Assembly (NCBI GenBank): GCA_964371785.1
Contig: CAYJOL010000002.1
Span: 434,001-498,000 of the forward strand
DNA: 64,000 nt
Direction: 5' to 3'
Source: CAVQCT01 sp964371785
GTDB lineage: Bacteria; Zixibacteria; MSB-5A5; GN15; FEB-12
The position numbers and the translations under genes were made by a program. The number at the start of each line of letters is the position of its first letter. The stretch's first letter is position 1. Below, in pieces: positions 36,940-45,841 of this stretch. The notes under the pieces are model-generated. The model was not told where the DNA came from. It did no database searches and was given only the letters and a program-made list of their open reading frames with translations.

Positions 36940-37887
36940 ATGTCGCCGGCGAAACGAAAAAATGAAACCGTCGCTGTTCTTGGTTATGGCTCTCAAGGCC
37001 GCGCGATCGCGTTGAATCTTCGCGATTCCGGTTACCCCGTGCTCATAGGCCTGAAACGCGGCTCCAAATCCCGGTCGCGGGCTCGGACAGACGGGTTCGC
37101 CCGACTCGGAACTATTCCCGAAGTGACTTCCCAGGCTCAGTTCGTTTTCGTTGCATTGCCTGACCATCTCCACGGCCGCATTTTCGGGAAGGAAATCAGT
37201 CCGAGCATACAAGAACGGGCTACACTTATTTTCCTCCATGGGCTGTCCGTTCATTTTGGATTCGTCGAATCGCCACAAAATTGCGATGTCATCCTGCTGG
37301 CTCCGCACGCCCCCGGAATCGCCGTTCGCCAGAAGTACCTCGGCGAACGCGACCTGTCCGCGTTCTATGCCATCCGGCAGAACCGCTCAGGACATGCCAT
37401 GAAAACTATTTTTCAGTTAGCGGCGGCCATAGGTTTCAGTCGCAAACGACTGGTGAAAACTACGTTCCGTGATGAAGCGATCGGCGATCTGTTCGGCGAA
37501 CAGGCGGTCCTTTGTGGAGGGATGGCCGAACTGATACTCGCCGGATTCGATACACTCGTTCAAAATGGAGTCCCGGCCGAAAATGCCTATCTGGAAGTCG
37601 CCTATCAGCTGGATCTCATAATTGAGCTGATTAAAAAGCACGGAATCGAAGGGATGTTTCAGCGGATTTCAGTAGCCGCCCGATATGGCTCAGTCACCAA
37701 TGGGCCAAAGATTATCGACCGGACTACCCGCACCCACATGAAAAGTATCTACAAAGAGATCGAGTCGGGAAAGTTTCCTCGTAAACTCAATAGGCTGACC
37801 GACCAGGATATTCGCAAACTCTCCAAAGAAATAAAAGACCGCTCTCGCCAATCATTCGAAAGAGCTGCCAAAAAGTACTCCAAATAG
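36940..37887 (+). CDS. Ketol-acid reductoisomerase-like protein, diverged active site
   Basis: 315 residues. An N-terminal Rossmann domain with GYGSQGRAIALNLRDSG is followed by the all-helical KARI knot domain with DLFGEQAVLCGGMAELILAG and GVPAENAYLEVAYQLDLI. Compared with IlvC, the Mg-binding D183, E187 and E219 are present, but the second Glu of the E-x3-E pair is Q223, and the conserved catalytic Lys of APKGPG is H123 in APHAPG. The Ser of the SxxAxYG segment (about 244) remains. Thus it is probably not a normal IlvC; no ilvB, ilvN or leu genes are near. It is divergent from nadC with 56 bp between starts. Confidence 0.75.
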   Translation: MSPAKRKNETVAVLGYGSQGRAIALNLRDSGYPVLIGLKRGSKSRSRARTDGFARLGTIPEVTSQAQFVFVALPDHLHGRIFGKEISPSIQERATLIFLHGLSVHFGFVESPQNCDVILLAPHAPGIAVRQKYLGERDLSAFYAIRQNRSGHAMKTIFQLAAAIGFSRKRLVKTTFRDEAIGDLFGEQAVLCGGMAELILAGFDTLVQNGVPAENAYLEVAYQLDLIIELIKKHGIEGMFQRISVAARYGSVTNGPKIIDRTTRTHMKSIYKEIESGKFPRKLNRLTDQDIRKLSKEIKDRSRQSFERAAKKYSK

Positions 37888-38033
37888 CTCGCCGAGCTAC
37901 CGCAATCTGCTGTCATCCAATAGGTTTACTGACGCGCCAAAGAAATGTCGCGGCGGTGACGATTATGACAGATTGATGACACAAATGGTCCAAATTATCT
38001 TAGTTTTCCCTGTCAATTCAGGATAGGGATGAT

Positions 38034-40259
38034 ATGCGAAAAATAGCTCAGGGATTATTGCTAATCGGCTCGCTCTTATCAGGTTCCGTCGTCTGGGGTG
38101 GGGAACTGACCGGTCGGGTTTTCGATGCCGAAACCAACAGTCCGATAAACAATGCTAATGTTCGGCTGGTGGAAATTGGCAAGGTGGCGCAAACGAACAA
38201 CCAGGGCGTCTACGCCTTTGCGGGATTGGCCGATGGTCGGTATCATCTGGTAGTCTCCCACGTTTCCTACGATATCAGTGACACTTTGTCCGTGGACGTA
38301 TCGGGAGTCCAGACTCTGGATGTACGCATTCATCCATCTCCCTGGGTGTTAAACGATGTAGTCGTTACGGGGACCCGTTCGCCGCATCTGCTTAAAGATG
38401 TGCCGGTGGAGACTGAAGTTGTCACCCAACGCGAATTCAAACGTACCGGGGCCACAACAGTGGATGAAGCGCTGGCTTCTTCGATCGGCATCAACATCAA
38501 TGAGGACCTCTCCGGGCAGGGCGCTACCATTCGGGGTATCGACAATGATCGGGTTCTGGTGCTGGTCGATGGCGAACGGGCAGTGGGACGAGTGCGCGGG
38601 TCGATCGACCTCAGCCAGTACTCACTCGAGAATGTCCAGAAGATAGAAATTGTCAAGGGAACGGGCTCAACCCTTTATGGGTCTGATGCGATGGGTGGTG
38701 TTATCAACATCATTACCAAACGTCCTCAACTGAGCACCAGCCGGGGGAGTGTGTACCTTGATTACGGCAGCCACATCAGCACCAATCCTTCGTTTGATCT
38801 GGAGTACGGCGGTCGTCGCACGGGGTTGACGTTTGGGGGCAAGTTGTTTTCGACGCAGGGATTTGATCTCGATAAAAGCACGCCTCACACCAACGGCGAG
38901 GAACGAATTCGACGTGGAAATCTTTCCAGCCGAGTTACTCATCTACTGTCCGACAGGTGGAGTCTTACCGGCTCCGCAAGATATATGTATGAGAACAAGA
39001 AGTGGGTTGAATCAGAAATTGTCGCCAAGAACGTATACGAGGATACGACGTATACATATGACGACGACGAGGTCAATAAGCATTACGAGGGCTCAACAAG
39101 CCTTGAATATCTCTCCGGCGATAAGTATTCCATGAAAGTCCGATTATTTGGTACTTATTATGATCATGCCTGGAATAAGTATGCCAACTCCTACTGGATT
39201 GATACCTCGAAAACCCGGGACGGCTTTTTTGAAGCATCGTACACATCGAACTACGTGATCGGCCGACATCATGTCGCAACTTACGGATTTGACTACAACT
39301 TCCAGGACCTTACCTCGACCGAGCTGATTGATCAAGCACAGGCGGACAAATCTGTCGCAAGTTATCTTCAGTATGAATACTCGCCGTTGAACTCACTGGA
39401 TTTTGTCAGCGGTGTCCGTTATGAACACCATAGCTCCTTCGGCGACCACGTCAACCCGTCGCTGAATATCATGTATCAACCCGGCGAGGCTGTCAGATTC
39501 CGCGGGTTCATAGGCAGAGGGTTCCGGGCCCCCTCGATCAAGGAACAGTACTTCGTATTTGATCACACCGCCGCCGGGTATATTGTCTATGGCGGGTCGG
39601 CTATCAACTACTCTCCGTACGACCTTACGGGACTGAATTTCAAAAAACTCAAGCAGGAAACATCGGTAAATAGCTCCGTTTCGGCCGAAATATCCTACGG
39701 GACGATCGGGTTGCACCGCCTTACTTTCTTCTACAACCGCCTTCACGACCTGATTGACTTTACGCTCATCGGCTTTCCGGATCCATACTGGCGGGGCGTC
39801 TATGTCTATCAGAACATTGATAATGCGGTGACCAAGGGGATTGAATGGGAATCGCGGGTGCGGCTAAACAGCGCGTTCGATTTCTCGTTCTCATACGATT
39901 ATCTGTATACCCGCAATCTGGAGACGCATGAAAGTCTGTTGAACAATCCGGACCACACCGGTAAGTTCTTCCTGACGGGAATTGTCAAACGCTGGAATAT
40001 GGGTGCGACACTCTGGGGGTATTACCAGTCACGCAAACTCTGGGTTCCGATATCGAATACCGGCGGCAATGAAGGAGCGCCCGGCTGGGCGCCGGCTCGC
40101 ACTCAGGTAAACATCAACCTGTTCAAGCGCTTTGAAAACGGTCTGGAGGCCTCGCTCAGACTCCAGAATCTGCTAAACACCACCAATGTAACCTACGGCT
40201 ACTGGCCGGGGTTTGAAATCTTCGCAGGATTGAAGTACGACTTTGGTTTGAATCAGTAA
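38034..40259 (+). CDS. TonB-dependent receptor, HmuR-like
   Basis: 741 residues. Signal peptide about 1-23, CarboxypepD_reg-like beta domain about 24-105 (LTGRVFDAETNSPINNANV), TonB-box/plug domain about 112-225 (VVVTGTRSPHLLKDVPV, RGIDNDRVLVLVDGERAVG, LYGSDAMGGVINIITK), then the 22-stranded barrel ending in an aromatic-rich YDFGLNQ. FRAP in GRGFRAPSIKEQ matches the FRAP box of haem receptors. The HmuY-like lipoprotein gene follows 11 nt later, as in HmuY-HmuR haem-uptake pairs, so haem is the likely substrate. Confidence 0.88.
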   Translation: MRKIAQGLLLIGSLLSGSVVWGGELTGRVFDAETNSPINNANVRLVEIGKVAQTNNQGVYAFAGLADGRYHLVVSHVSYDISDTLSVDVSGVQTLDVRIHPSPWVLNDVVVTGTRSPHLLKDVPVETEVVTQREFKRTGATTVDEALASSIGININEDLSGQGATIRGIDNDRVLVLVDGERAVGRVRGSIDLSQYSLENVQKIEIVKGTGSTLYGSDAMGGVINIITKRPQLSTSRGSVYLDYGSHISTNPSFDLEYGGRRTGLTFGGKLFSTQGFDLDKSTPHTNGEERIRRGNLSSRVTHLLSDRWSLTGSARYMYENKKWVESEIVAKNVYEDTTYTYDDDEVNKHYEGSTSLEYLSGDKYSMKVRLFGTYYDHAWNKYANSYWIDTSKTRDGFFEASYTSNYVIGRHHVATYGFDYNFQDLTSTELIDQAQADKSVASYLQYEYSPLNSLDFVSGVRYEHHSSFGDHVNPSLNIMYQPGEAVRFRGFIGRGFRAPSIKEQYFVFDHTAAGYIVYGGSAINYSPYDLTGLNFKKLKQETSVNSSVSAEISYGTIGLHRLTFFYNRLHDLIDFTLIGFPDPYWRGVYVYQNIDNAVTKGIEWESRVRLNSAFDFSFSYDYLYTRNLETHESLLNNPDHTGKFFLTGIVKRWNMGATLWGYYQSRKLWVPISNTGGNEGAPGWAPARTQVNINLFKRFENGLEASLRLQNLLNTTNVTYGYWPGFEIFAGLKYDFGLNQ

Positions 40260-40270
40260 AGGAGAGTCAC

Positions 40271-41335
40271 ATGAAAGTCTTTCTCATTATTTCGGCCGCG
40301 GCACTTCTCGTGTTCGGCATGTCCGGATGCGGAAACAGCAGTAACCCGGTGAATTCGGGCGGCAATCATAACAACACCGCGACCTCGACATGGAACGCCA
40401 CTGGTAATTACTGGAATTCCGTCGTCAATGCCTCGGACTATACCACGTTCGCTTATTTCTCGTTTGGTGCAAACGATACGGTAACCACCGGGATGCCGAA
40501 ACCAACCGCCGACATCTGGGATATCGGTTTCAGGCGTGAAGTCATCAAGCTCAATGGCGGGTCCTCGACAGCCAATGGCGGTGATGTCGAAGGTGTGGAT
40601 CTCGGCGCGGTTGACTATGCCGGCGTCACCATAGGCGACACTCTCGGCGCCGCCTGGACGCCGGACTTCATCGATTATTTCATTCATGACTGGTATAACT
40701 ACGACACCACTACACATCAACTAACGGCTAACCGTAATGTCTATTCTATGAAAGATGCGTCGGGCAATCACTATGTAAAATTCCAGATTGATTCGCTTGT
40801 GGGAGCGGCCATGCCGCCCGATATGGGAACAGTTTACCTGACGTATTACTATCAGGATACGGCAGGCTCCCTCAGCCTCGCCGGGACAGTCTCCCATGCT
40901 TCAATCACGGTCGGTTCAACCACCGGGTACTTTGATTTCTCGTCCGGCACGCAAGTCACTCCGGCGGACCCATCCAATTCGCTGGATTGGGATATCGCGT
41001 TCAACAACTACAATCTCATGCAAAACAGCGGGCCGAACGGCACTGGCGGTTGCGAAGCGTTCCTTGCTTACACAGAACTCGGCAATGATCCGACCAATAT
41101 CGACGCGTTCACGGCTCAGCCGGGCGGTGCGCCGCTATTTACCGATATCCCCGGTTCCGCGCTGACCGAGTGGTACAATTATAATGGCACAACCCACCAA
41201 TTGACTTCGAAAGCCCATGTCTATCTCATCCGTACCGGCGGCAAGGTTTACAAACTACGCATCGAAAGCTACTATGCCAATGTCGGCGGAGTTCCCACCA
41301 GCGGTCACTATACTTTCATCTGGAACGAACTCTAG
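40271..41335 (+). CDS. HmuY-family lipoprotein, tandem domains
   Basis: 354 residues with a lipobox (VFGMSGC, lipidated C20). Two HmuY-like domains of about 150 residues each: the first contains DIWDIGFRREVIKLNGG and VYSMKDASGNHYVKFQIDS, the second DWDIAFNNYNLMQNSG and VYLIRTGGKVYKLRIES. HmuY captures haem at the cell surface and passes it to the TonB-dependent partner. AGGAGAG precedes the ATG. Classical HmuY has a single domain, so this duplicated form is unusual. A terminator follows its stop. Confidence 0.85.
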   Translation: MKVFLIISAAALLVFGMSGCGNSSNPVNSGGNHNNTATSTWNATGNYWNSVVNASDYTTFAYFSFGANDTVTTGMPKPTADIWDIGFRREVIKLNGGSSTANGGDVEGVDLGAVDYAGVTIGDTLGAAWTPDFIDYFIHDWYNYDTTTHQLTANRNVYSMKDASGNHYVKFQIDSLVGAAMPPDMGTVYLTYYYQDTAGSLSLAGTVSHASITVGSTTGYFDFSSGTQVTPADPSNSLDWDIAFNNYNLMQNSGPNGTGGCEAFLAYTELGNDPTNIDAFTAQPGGAPLFTDIPGSALTEWYNYNGTTHQLTSKAHVYLIRTGGKVYKLRIESYYANVGGVPTSGHYTFIWNEL

Positions 41336-41361
41336 ACCGGACAATCTCAGCGGTGTATACC

Positions 41362-41394
41362 AATCCCCCAATCACACATGTGACGGGGGATTTT
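41362..41394 (+). terminator. Terminator after the HmuY-like gene
   Basis: Outer stem AATCCCCC (41362-41369) with GGGGGATT (41385-41392), an inner stem TCACA/TGTGA, and TTTT. Confidence 0.8.
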
Positions 41395-41556
41395 CATTGA
41401 TCTGGACCTTCGCATTCGATGAAGCAAAAGTGTCCTAAACTTGAACAACTTTGCACATAAGCGCCGAATTGACTCGCTGACAAGCCAGTTTGGGTTACGA
41501 ATCTCCGTGATGCAAGGTGATTTAGGCTTCGGCTCTCACGAGGCATACACCTTGCT

Positions 41557-41636
41557 TATATGAACTAGAAAGTTGGCATCAGACTTAGCCAACGATGTTG
41601 GACCAGACCCCTGCTTAGCCGGCAGGGGTCTTTTGG
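41557..41636 (+). ncRNA. Candidate small RNA with two hairpins
   Basis: In the 41395-41714 gap, which has no protein gene, a second strong terminator stem (GACCCCTGC 41606-41614 with GCAGGGGTC 41622-41630, then TTTT) is preceded by another hairpin (GTTGGC 41572-41577, GCCAAC 41588-41593) and a TATATG -10-like box at 41557-41562. As the previous transcript already ends at 41394, an independent short RNA is the simplest explanation. No good -35 box is visible. Confidence 0.4.
41606..41634 (+). terminator. Orphan Rho-independent terminator
   Basis: Perfect 9-bp GC-rich stem and TTTT tract; about 80 nt before the HEAT-cyclophilin gene. Confidence 0.8.
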
Positions 41637-41714
41637 TAATGTGAAGTTCCCTTATCTGCTTTTCCACATTAAATGTTGACGCTTCCTCATATGTGCCATA
41701 GATTTGGGGCACAT

Positions 41715-43721
41715 ATGAAATCGATAGCCAAAAGAGTCGCCGTTGTCCTGCTGGTGCTGATCCTGGCCGCAGCCGCTTATTTTCTGTATGACCGATTTCA
41801 CGTGCGGGGCTATATTGAAAAGGCTGCCCAAATCACTCACCTCGAAGATGGCCGCGAATTCACATCCGAGCTTGAAGGATATATCCAGGATGATGACCCA
41901 CGCATCAGGGCACGTGCCGCCATGGCTATTGGCCGGATCGGTGCCCCCGGCTCAGCGAAACTTCTGTACAAGTTGGTTACGACGGATGATATCGATGTAG
42001 CTGCTGCAGCTGTGACGGCAATCGGCCTCACCGGCGATAAAGAGTTTGCCGCCGTACTTCTCGACGATGCCTTTGACTATCCCGCCCGCGTCAGCGCATT
42101 GGCCGTACAGGCTGCCGGATGGCTGGCCGACAGCAGTATGACGAGCGTCAGTGCGCAGTTGACCGGGTACCTGAGTCATCCTTCTCCCGAGGTGCGCGAG
42201 GCGACCTGTTATGCATTGGTGCAGGCAGGAGCGAGAGACCGTGGACCTGAATTGATGGATTTCATTCGAAGTGAACCGGATGAGGAGGTCAAGCGGGCCG
42301 CCCTGTATGCCATGTCAAGACTGGGCGTCAAACCGGCCCAGGAGATCTACGCTGATTACCTGGCCGATAGTGATCCATGGATCCGTTCATTGGCGGTGCA
42401 TGGAATCGGACTTGGCGAAGGGCACGAGTCGATCAGATTTCTTATGATAGCGCTTAACGACGCGAACAGGGGGGTAGTAGTTCAGACAGTGCGGGAGCTG
42501 TCAAAGAAATCCGATCCCGATGCCAGGAAGAGACTTGTCAGCAAACTGGAGAATGAGAACGATGAACTGGTTCGAATGGACATTCTCGATGCGCTCGGTC
42601 GCCAGAAAAACGCGGACGCTTTGCTATATGCCAAACAGTTACTGGACAGCACGGCTTCCAATAATATTGTCTCCAGTGTTATCACATACCTTGCAACTGT
42701 AGAAGGAGACAGGGCAATTACGCTGATCGATTCTTTGGCATTGCTGAAAAGCCCGCAAATAAGGGCATCCTGCGCCGATGCCTACGGTGTAGTGGGGAAT
42801 CCTTCGGTCGCTTCACGGCTCGGCGTTCTGTTCAACGACCCTAATTCTTCCGTGCGGGCCGCTGCATTTAGTTCGCTGACGGGAGTCGACGCTCAAAACA
42901 TGGAATTCTACCTCAATAAGGCGCTCAGTGATACTGATTTTGTTCTGCAAGCGCTGGCACTAGACAAAATATCCAGCGGCAAGCTGAAGTCGTATTTGCC
43001 ACGTATGAACGAAATGATGGCCGAAGGATCCGGAATTGATGTGGACACCCGCCGATCCCTGGTCGAAGCATCGGCGCCATTCATACAAGAGAATAAAGAG
43101 GATACGGCAGCGCGACAACTACTCATCAAAGGAATCCTGGATCCATCGTACGTCGTCCGACTAAAGGCTGCCGACGAATATAAAGACCTGCTTGGCGAAG
43201 ACCGCTACAAGCAGGTGCCGCCGGCCGAGACGCGAATCAGCAACTCGGCGCTCCAGAAAGCATTTGACAGCGAGAAGAGAAATCCGGCCGGCGTGATTGC
43301 CACCAACAAAGGGAATATCGAAATCGAACTGTATTTCGATACAGCTCCGCTTACGGTTCTCAATTTTATTAATCTCGCGTCTAGCGGATTCTATAAGGGC
43401 CTCATTTTCCACCGGGTAGTGTCCAATTTTGTAATTCAGGGTGGCGACCCGCTCGGTACGGGCTGGGGCGGCCCGGGATATTTCATTCGCGACGAGTACT
43501 CGAGCCTGCCGTTTAAAAAGGGAACGGTCGGGATCGCGACCTCGGGTAAAGATACCGGAGGATCCCAATTCTTTATCACACTGTCGCCTCAGCCGCATCT
43601 GGTCGGCCGATACACCGTTTTCGGCCAGGTAATATCGGGCATGGATGTGGCCCAGAGAATTGTTCCGGGCGACACGATTCGGGAAGTCGTCATAAAACAA
43701 CCTGCCGGGAGCGCTCAATAG
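41715..43721 (+). CDS. Membrane-anchored HEAT-repeat/cyclophilin fusion
   Basis: 668 residues from the ATG at 41715, which has GGGGC 5 nt upstream; an in-frame ATG at 41673 is less likely. N-terminal membrane anchor (about 7-25). About 14 HEAT-like helical repeats cover about 45-510 (RARAAMAIGRIGAPGSAKLL type). A cyclophilin-type prolyl isomerase fills about 525-665 with FHRVVSNFVIQGGDPLGTG, GTVGIATSGKDTGGSQFFIT and VFGQVISGMDV; the catalytic Arg (FHR) is kept. Likely a periplasmic foldase with a protein-docking arm. The next gene begins 1 nt after its stop. Confidence 0.88.
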   Translation: MKSIAKRVAVVLLVLILAAAAYFLYDRFHVRGYIEKAAQITHLEDGREFTSELEGYIQDDDPRIRARAAMAIGRIGAPGSAKLLYKLVTTDDIDVAAAAVTAIGLTGDKEFAAVLLDDAFDYPARVSALAVQAAGWLADSSMTSVSAQLTGYLSHPSPEVREATCYALVQAGARDRGPELMDFIRSEPDEEVKRAALYAMSRLGVKPAQEIYADYLADSDPWIRSLAVHGIGLGEGHESIRFLMIALNDANRGVVVQTVRELSKKSDPDARKRLVSKLENENDELVRMDILDALGRQKNADALLYAKQLLDSTASNNIVSSVITYLATVEGDRAITLIDSLALLKSPQIRASCADAYGVVGNPSVASRLGVLFNDPNSSVRAAAFSSLTGVDAQNMEFYLNKALSDTDFVLQALALDKISSGKLKSYLPRMNEMMAEGSGIDVDTRRSLVEASAPFIQENKEDTAARQLLIKGILDPSYVVRLKAADEYKDLLGEDRYKQVPPAETRISNSALQKAFDSEKRNPAGVIATNKGNIEIELYFDTAPLTVLNFINLASSGFYKGLIFHRVVSNFVIQGGDPLGTGWGGPGYFIRDEYSSLPFKKGTVGIATSGKDTGGSQFFITLSPQPHLVGRYTVFGQVISGMDVAQRIVPGDTIREVVIKQPAGSAQ

Positions 43722-43722
43722 A

Positions 43723-44541
43723 ATGAGAAATTTGTGTCTGTGGACAACATTCGTGCTGTTGCTCATATGCGGCGGACCAATGCCGATACGCGCCCAGTCC
43801 GGCGGTGGAATCGACCCGGAGGCGCTGATTGAGCGAATCCTGTCGGTGGACGAAAAACAGATGGCCCAGGTCCACGATGTGACATTCGATGCCGAGTATG
43901 TTGAGGGGGAACGAAACGACGAAGGTGATTTCACCGAGAAGACCAGGTTCCTCAAAAAAATCTATGTCAAATATGTCGATGACACAGCCTGGTTCAAGGA
44001 AGATTATCAAGCGTACTATAAAGACGGTGAATTACAGAGTCGAGAACAGCTGGCCAGAGAAGCCGCCGACCGAAAGGAAAAGAAAATCGGGCGGAAAGCC
44101 AAGGATATCTCCTATGACATGCTCAAGCCGTTTTTCCCGGACATGCGTCCGCACTACGATATCACCTATAAAGGTGTATCCGATCAGCTCATCGAGGGCT
44201 ACACCTGTTATCGATTCCGGGTGGAAGCGAAGGAAGAAGACGAGCGGTATATCAATGGGGATTACTATATCGATGCCGAGTCGTTTCATTTGGTCGAGGT
44301 TGACTTTTCACCGGCAAAACTGGTCAAGAAAGCGATGTTCAGGCTGAGCGAGATGCACTTGACCATTCTCTACGGACCATCTGAGAGCGGCCTCTGGTTT
44401 CCGCGTCAATTCGATATTCAGGGAAAAGGGAAAGCCATGCTGTTCATACGAGTGAATTTTTCGGGTACGGAATTTTACCGCAACCCGGTCGTTAACTCCG
44501 GCCTCTCGGACGATTTGTTCAAGGAGAAAAGCCATGACTAA
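43723..44541 (+). CDS. Secreted protein, LolA-like fold suspected
   Basis: 272 residues with a Sec signal peptide (about 1-27, cleavage near RAQS). The mature protein has alternating beta strands and tyrosine-rich segments, such as YDITYKGVSDQLIEGYTCYRF and SFHLVEVDFSPAK, which resemble outer-membrane lipoprotein-sorting or LolA/LppX-type half-barrels. I do not recognise the family with certainty. It starts 1 nt after the HEAT-cyclophilin gene and overlaps the next start by 8 nt, so a periplasmic partner of the foldase is possible. Confidence 0.65.
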   Translation: MRNLCLWTTFVLLLICGGPMPIRAQSGGGIDPEALIERILSVDEKQMAQVHDVTFDAEYVEGERNDEGDFTEKTRFLKKIYVKYVDDTAWFKEDYQAYYKDGELQSREQLAREAADRKEKKIGRKAKDISYDMLKPFFPDMRPHYDITYKGVSDQLIEGYTCYRFRVEAKEEDERYINGDYYIDAESFHLVEVDFSPAKLVKKAMFRLSEMHLTILYGPSESGLWFPRQFDIQGKGKAMLFIRVNFSGTEFYRNPVVNSGLSDDLFKEKSHD

Positions 44542-45025
44542 TTTCCGGACCAAAATCGTGAAAGTCGGCATCCCGGAAGGATGCAACGTGATATTCGGCC
44601 AGTCGCATTTTATCAAGACGGTTGAAGATCTTTATGAAGTTCTGGTGACAGCGTCTCCATCACTCAAATTCGGTATCGCTTTTTGCGAAGCATCACAGAG
44701 GCGACTGGTGCGCCACGACGGCAACGACGGCAAAATGGAGGAGTTGGCCGCGCAGGCGGCATTCGATGTAGCGTGCGGCCATACTTTCTTTATTTTCATG
44801 AAAGAAGGTTTTCCCATCAATGTACTCGACCGGGTGAGAAGAACCGATGAGGTCTGTCAGATCTTCTGCTCAACCGCGAACCAGCTTGAAGTTGTAGTGG
44901 CTGAAACTGATCTCGGACGTGGGGTGATGGGCGTGGTCGACGGCGAGCCGCCGTTGGCTATTGAGTCCGAGGATGATCAGCAGGAAAGACAGGCCTTCCT
45001 GCGCAAGATTGGATACAAACGGTAA
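44534..45025 (+). CDS. Adenosine-specific kinase (DUF355-like)
   Basis: 163 residues matching the small archaeal/bacterial family known as adenosine-specific kinase (PF04008), with IPEGCNVIFGQSHFIKTVED, KFGIAFCEASQ and GRGVMGVVDGEPP (GPEG-like) segments. The family's name comes from structural work on archaeal members; physiological function is poorly defined. It overlaps the previous gene by 8 nt and is followed 15 nt later by a GNAT gene, so it is the third gene of an operon. Confidence 0.8.
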   Translation: MTNFRTKIVKVGIPEGCNVIFGQSHFIKTVEDLYEVLVTASPSLKFGIAFCEASQRRLVRHDGNDGKMEELAAQAAFDVACGHTFFIFMKEGFPINVLDRVRRTDEVCQIFCSTANQLEVVVAETDLGRGVMGVVDGEPPLAIESEDDQQERQAFLRKIGYKR

Positions 45026-45040
45026 TTCTGCCCCAACGGT

Positions 45041-45817
45041 ATGCTCATCTTCTCTACCGATAAAAAACGACTCCTTGAACATTTCCAAAAAGATCCGGTA
45101 CTGTTCGCCTATCATATCGGCGATCTGGATGACTTTCTCTTTGAGAAGTGCCAGTGGGCGGTCGACTACGAAGAGCGGGCCCACGTGCTCGAATCCGTGC
45201 TCATCTACTCAGGGGGAGATATCCCTACGGTGCTCGCGGTCGGGCTTACCGATCGTTTTGCTCCCATGCTGGACAACCTTTTGGACCTGTTGCCGCCAAG
45301 ATTCTACTGCCACTTTAGGAAAGAATCTCGCGAGCAGTTCCGCAAGTTATACCGGGAAAATCCGCTTGGTACACTTCATCGCATGAAGCTCGAGACATTC
45401 AAGCCACAGCCGGGCGATGAGCATATACGACGACTGAGGCCGTTGGATGAAAAAAGACTCCGTCAATTCTACCGTCGCGCTTACCCCGACTGCTATTTTA
45501 CGGCACGCATGCTTGAGACCGGAAAATATTTCGGTTACGAACGCGAGGGTTTACTGCTCGCGGTCGCGGGCGTGCACGTCCATTCAGATGTCTATAACGT
45601 GACGGTTCTCGGAAGCATCGCAACGGACCCTGACGCGCGTGGGCAGGGGCTTGCGACGAGGGTAACATCGCGACTAATCACGGACATCGACCCATCGAAG
45701 CATATGATTTGCCTCAATGTCCACACCGGCAACGCACCGGCCATACGATGCTATGAGAAGTTGGGGTTTGAGCGAGTATATCAGTTTGAGGAATCGCTTT
45801 TTGAATTAAAGCGATAG
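45041..45817 (+). CDS. GNAT-family acetyltransferase
   Basis: 258 residues. The N-terminal about 130 residues form a degenerate domain, and the C-terminal part is a GNAT domain with the acetyl-CoA loop DPDARGQGLATRVTSRL, strand SDVYNVTVLGSIAT and helix NAPAIRCYEKLGF. This FR47-like layout is found in many uncharacterised acetyltransferases. Substrate unknown. Fourth gene of the operon that starts at 41715; weak ribosome site. Confidence 0.8.
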   Translation: MLIFSTDKKRLLEHFQKDPVLFAYHIGDLDDFLFEKCQWAVDYEERAHVLESVLIYSGGDIPTVLAVGLTDRFAPMLDNLLDLLPPRFYCHFRKESREQFRKLYRENPLGTLHRMKLETFKPQPGDEHIRRLRPLDEKRLRQFYRRAYPDCYFTARMLETGKYFGYEREGLLLAVAGVHVHSDVYNVTVLGSIATDPDARGQGLATRVTSRLITDIDPSKHMICLNVHTGNAPAIRCYEKLGFERVYQFEESLFELKR

Positions 45818-45841
45818 ACCAACCGAGCTTACAGCAGGTGC

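Noticed and set aside
37973..38000. TTGATG-16-TTATCT as promoter or Fur-controlled site of the haem receptor
   Set aside because: Both hexamers are poor and no Fur-box dyad is visible, so regulation of the receptor is left open.
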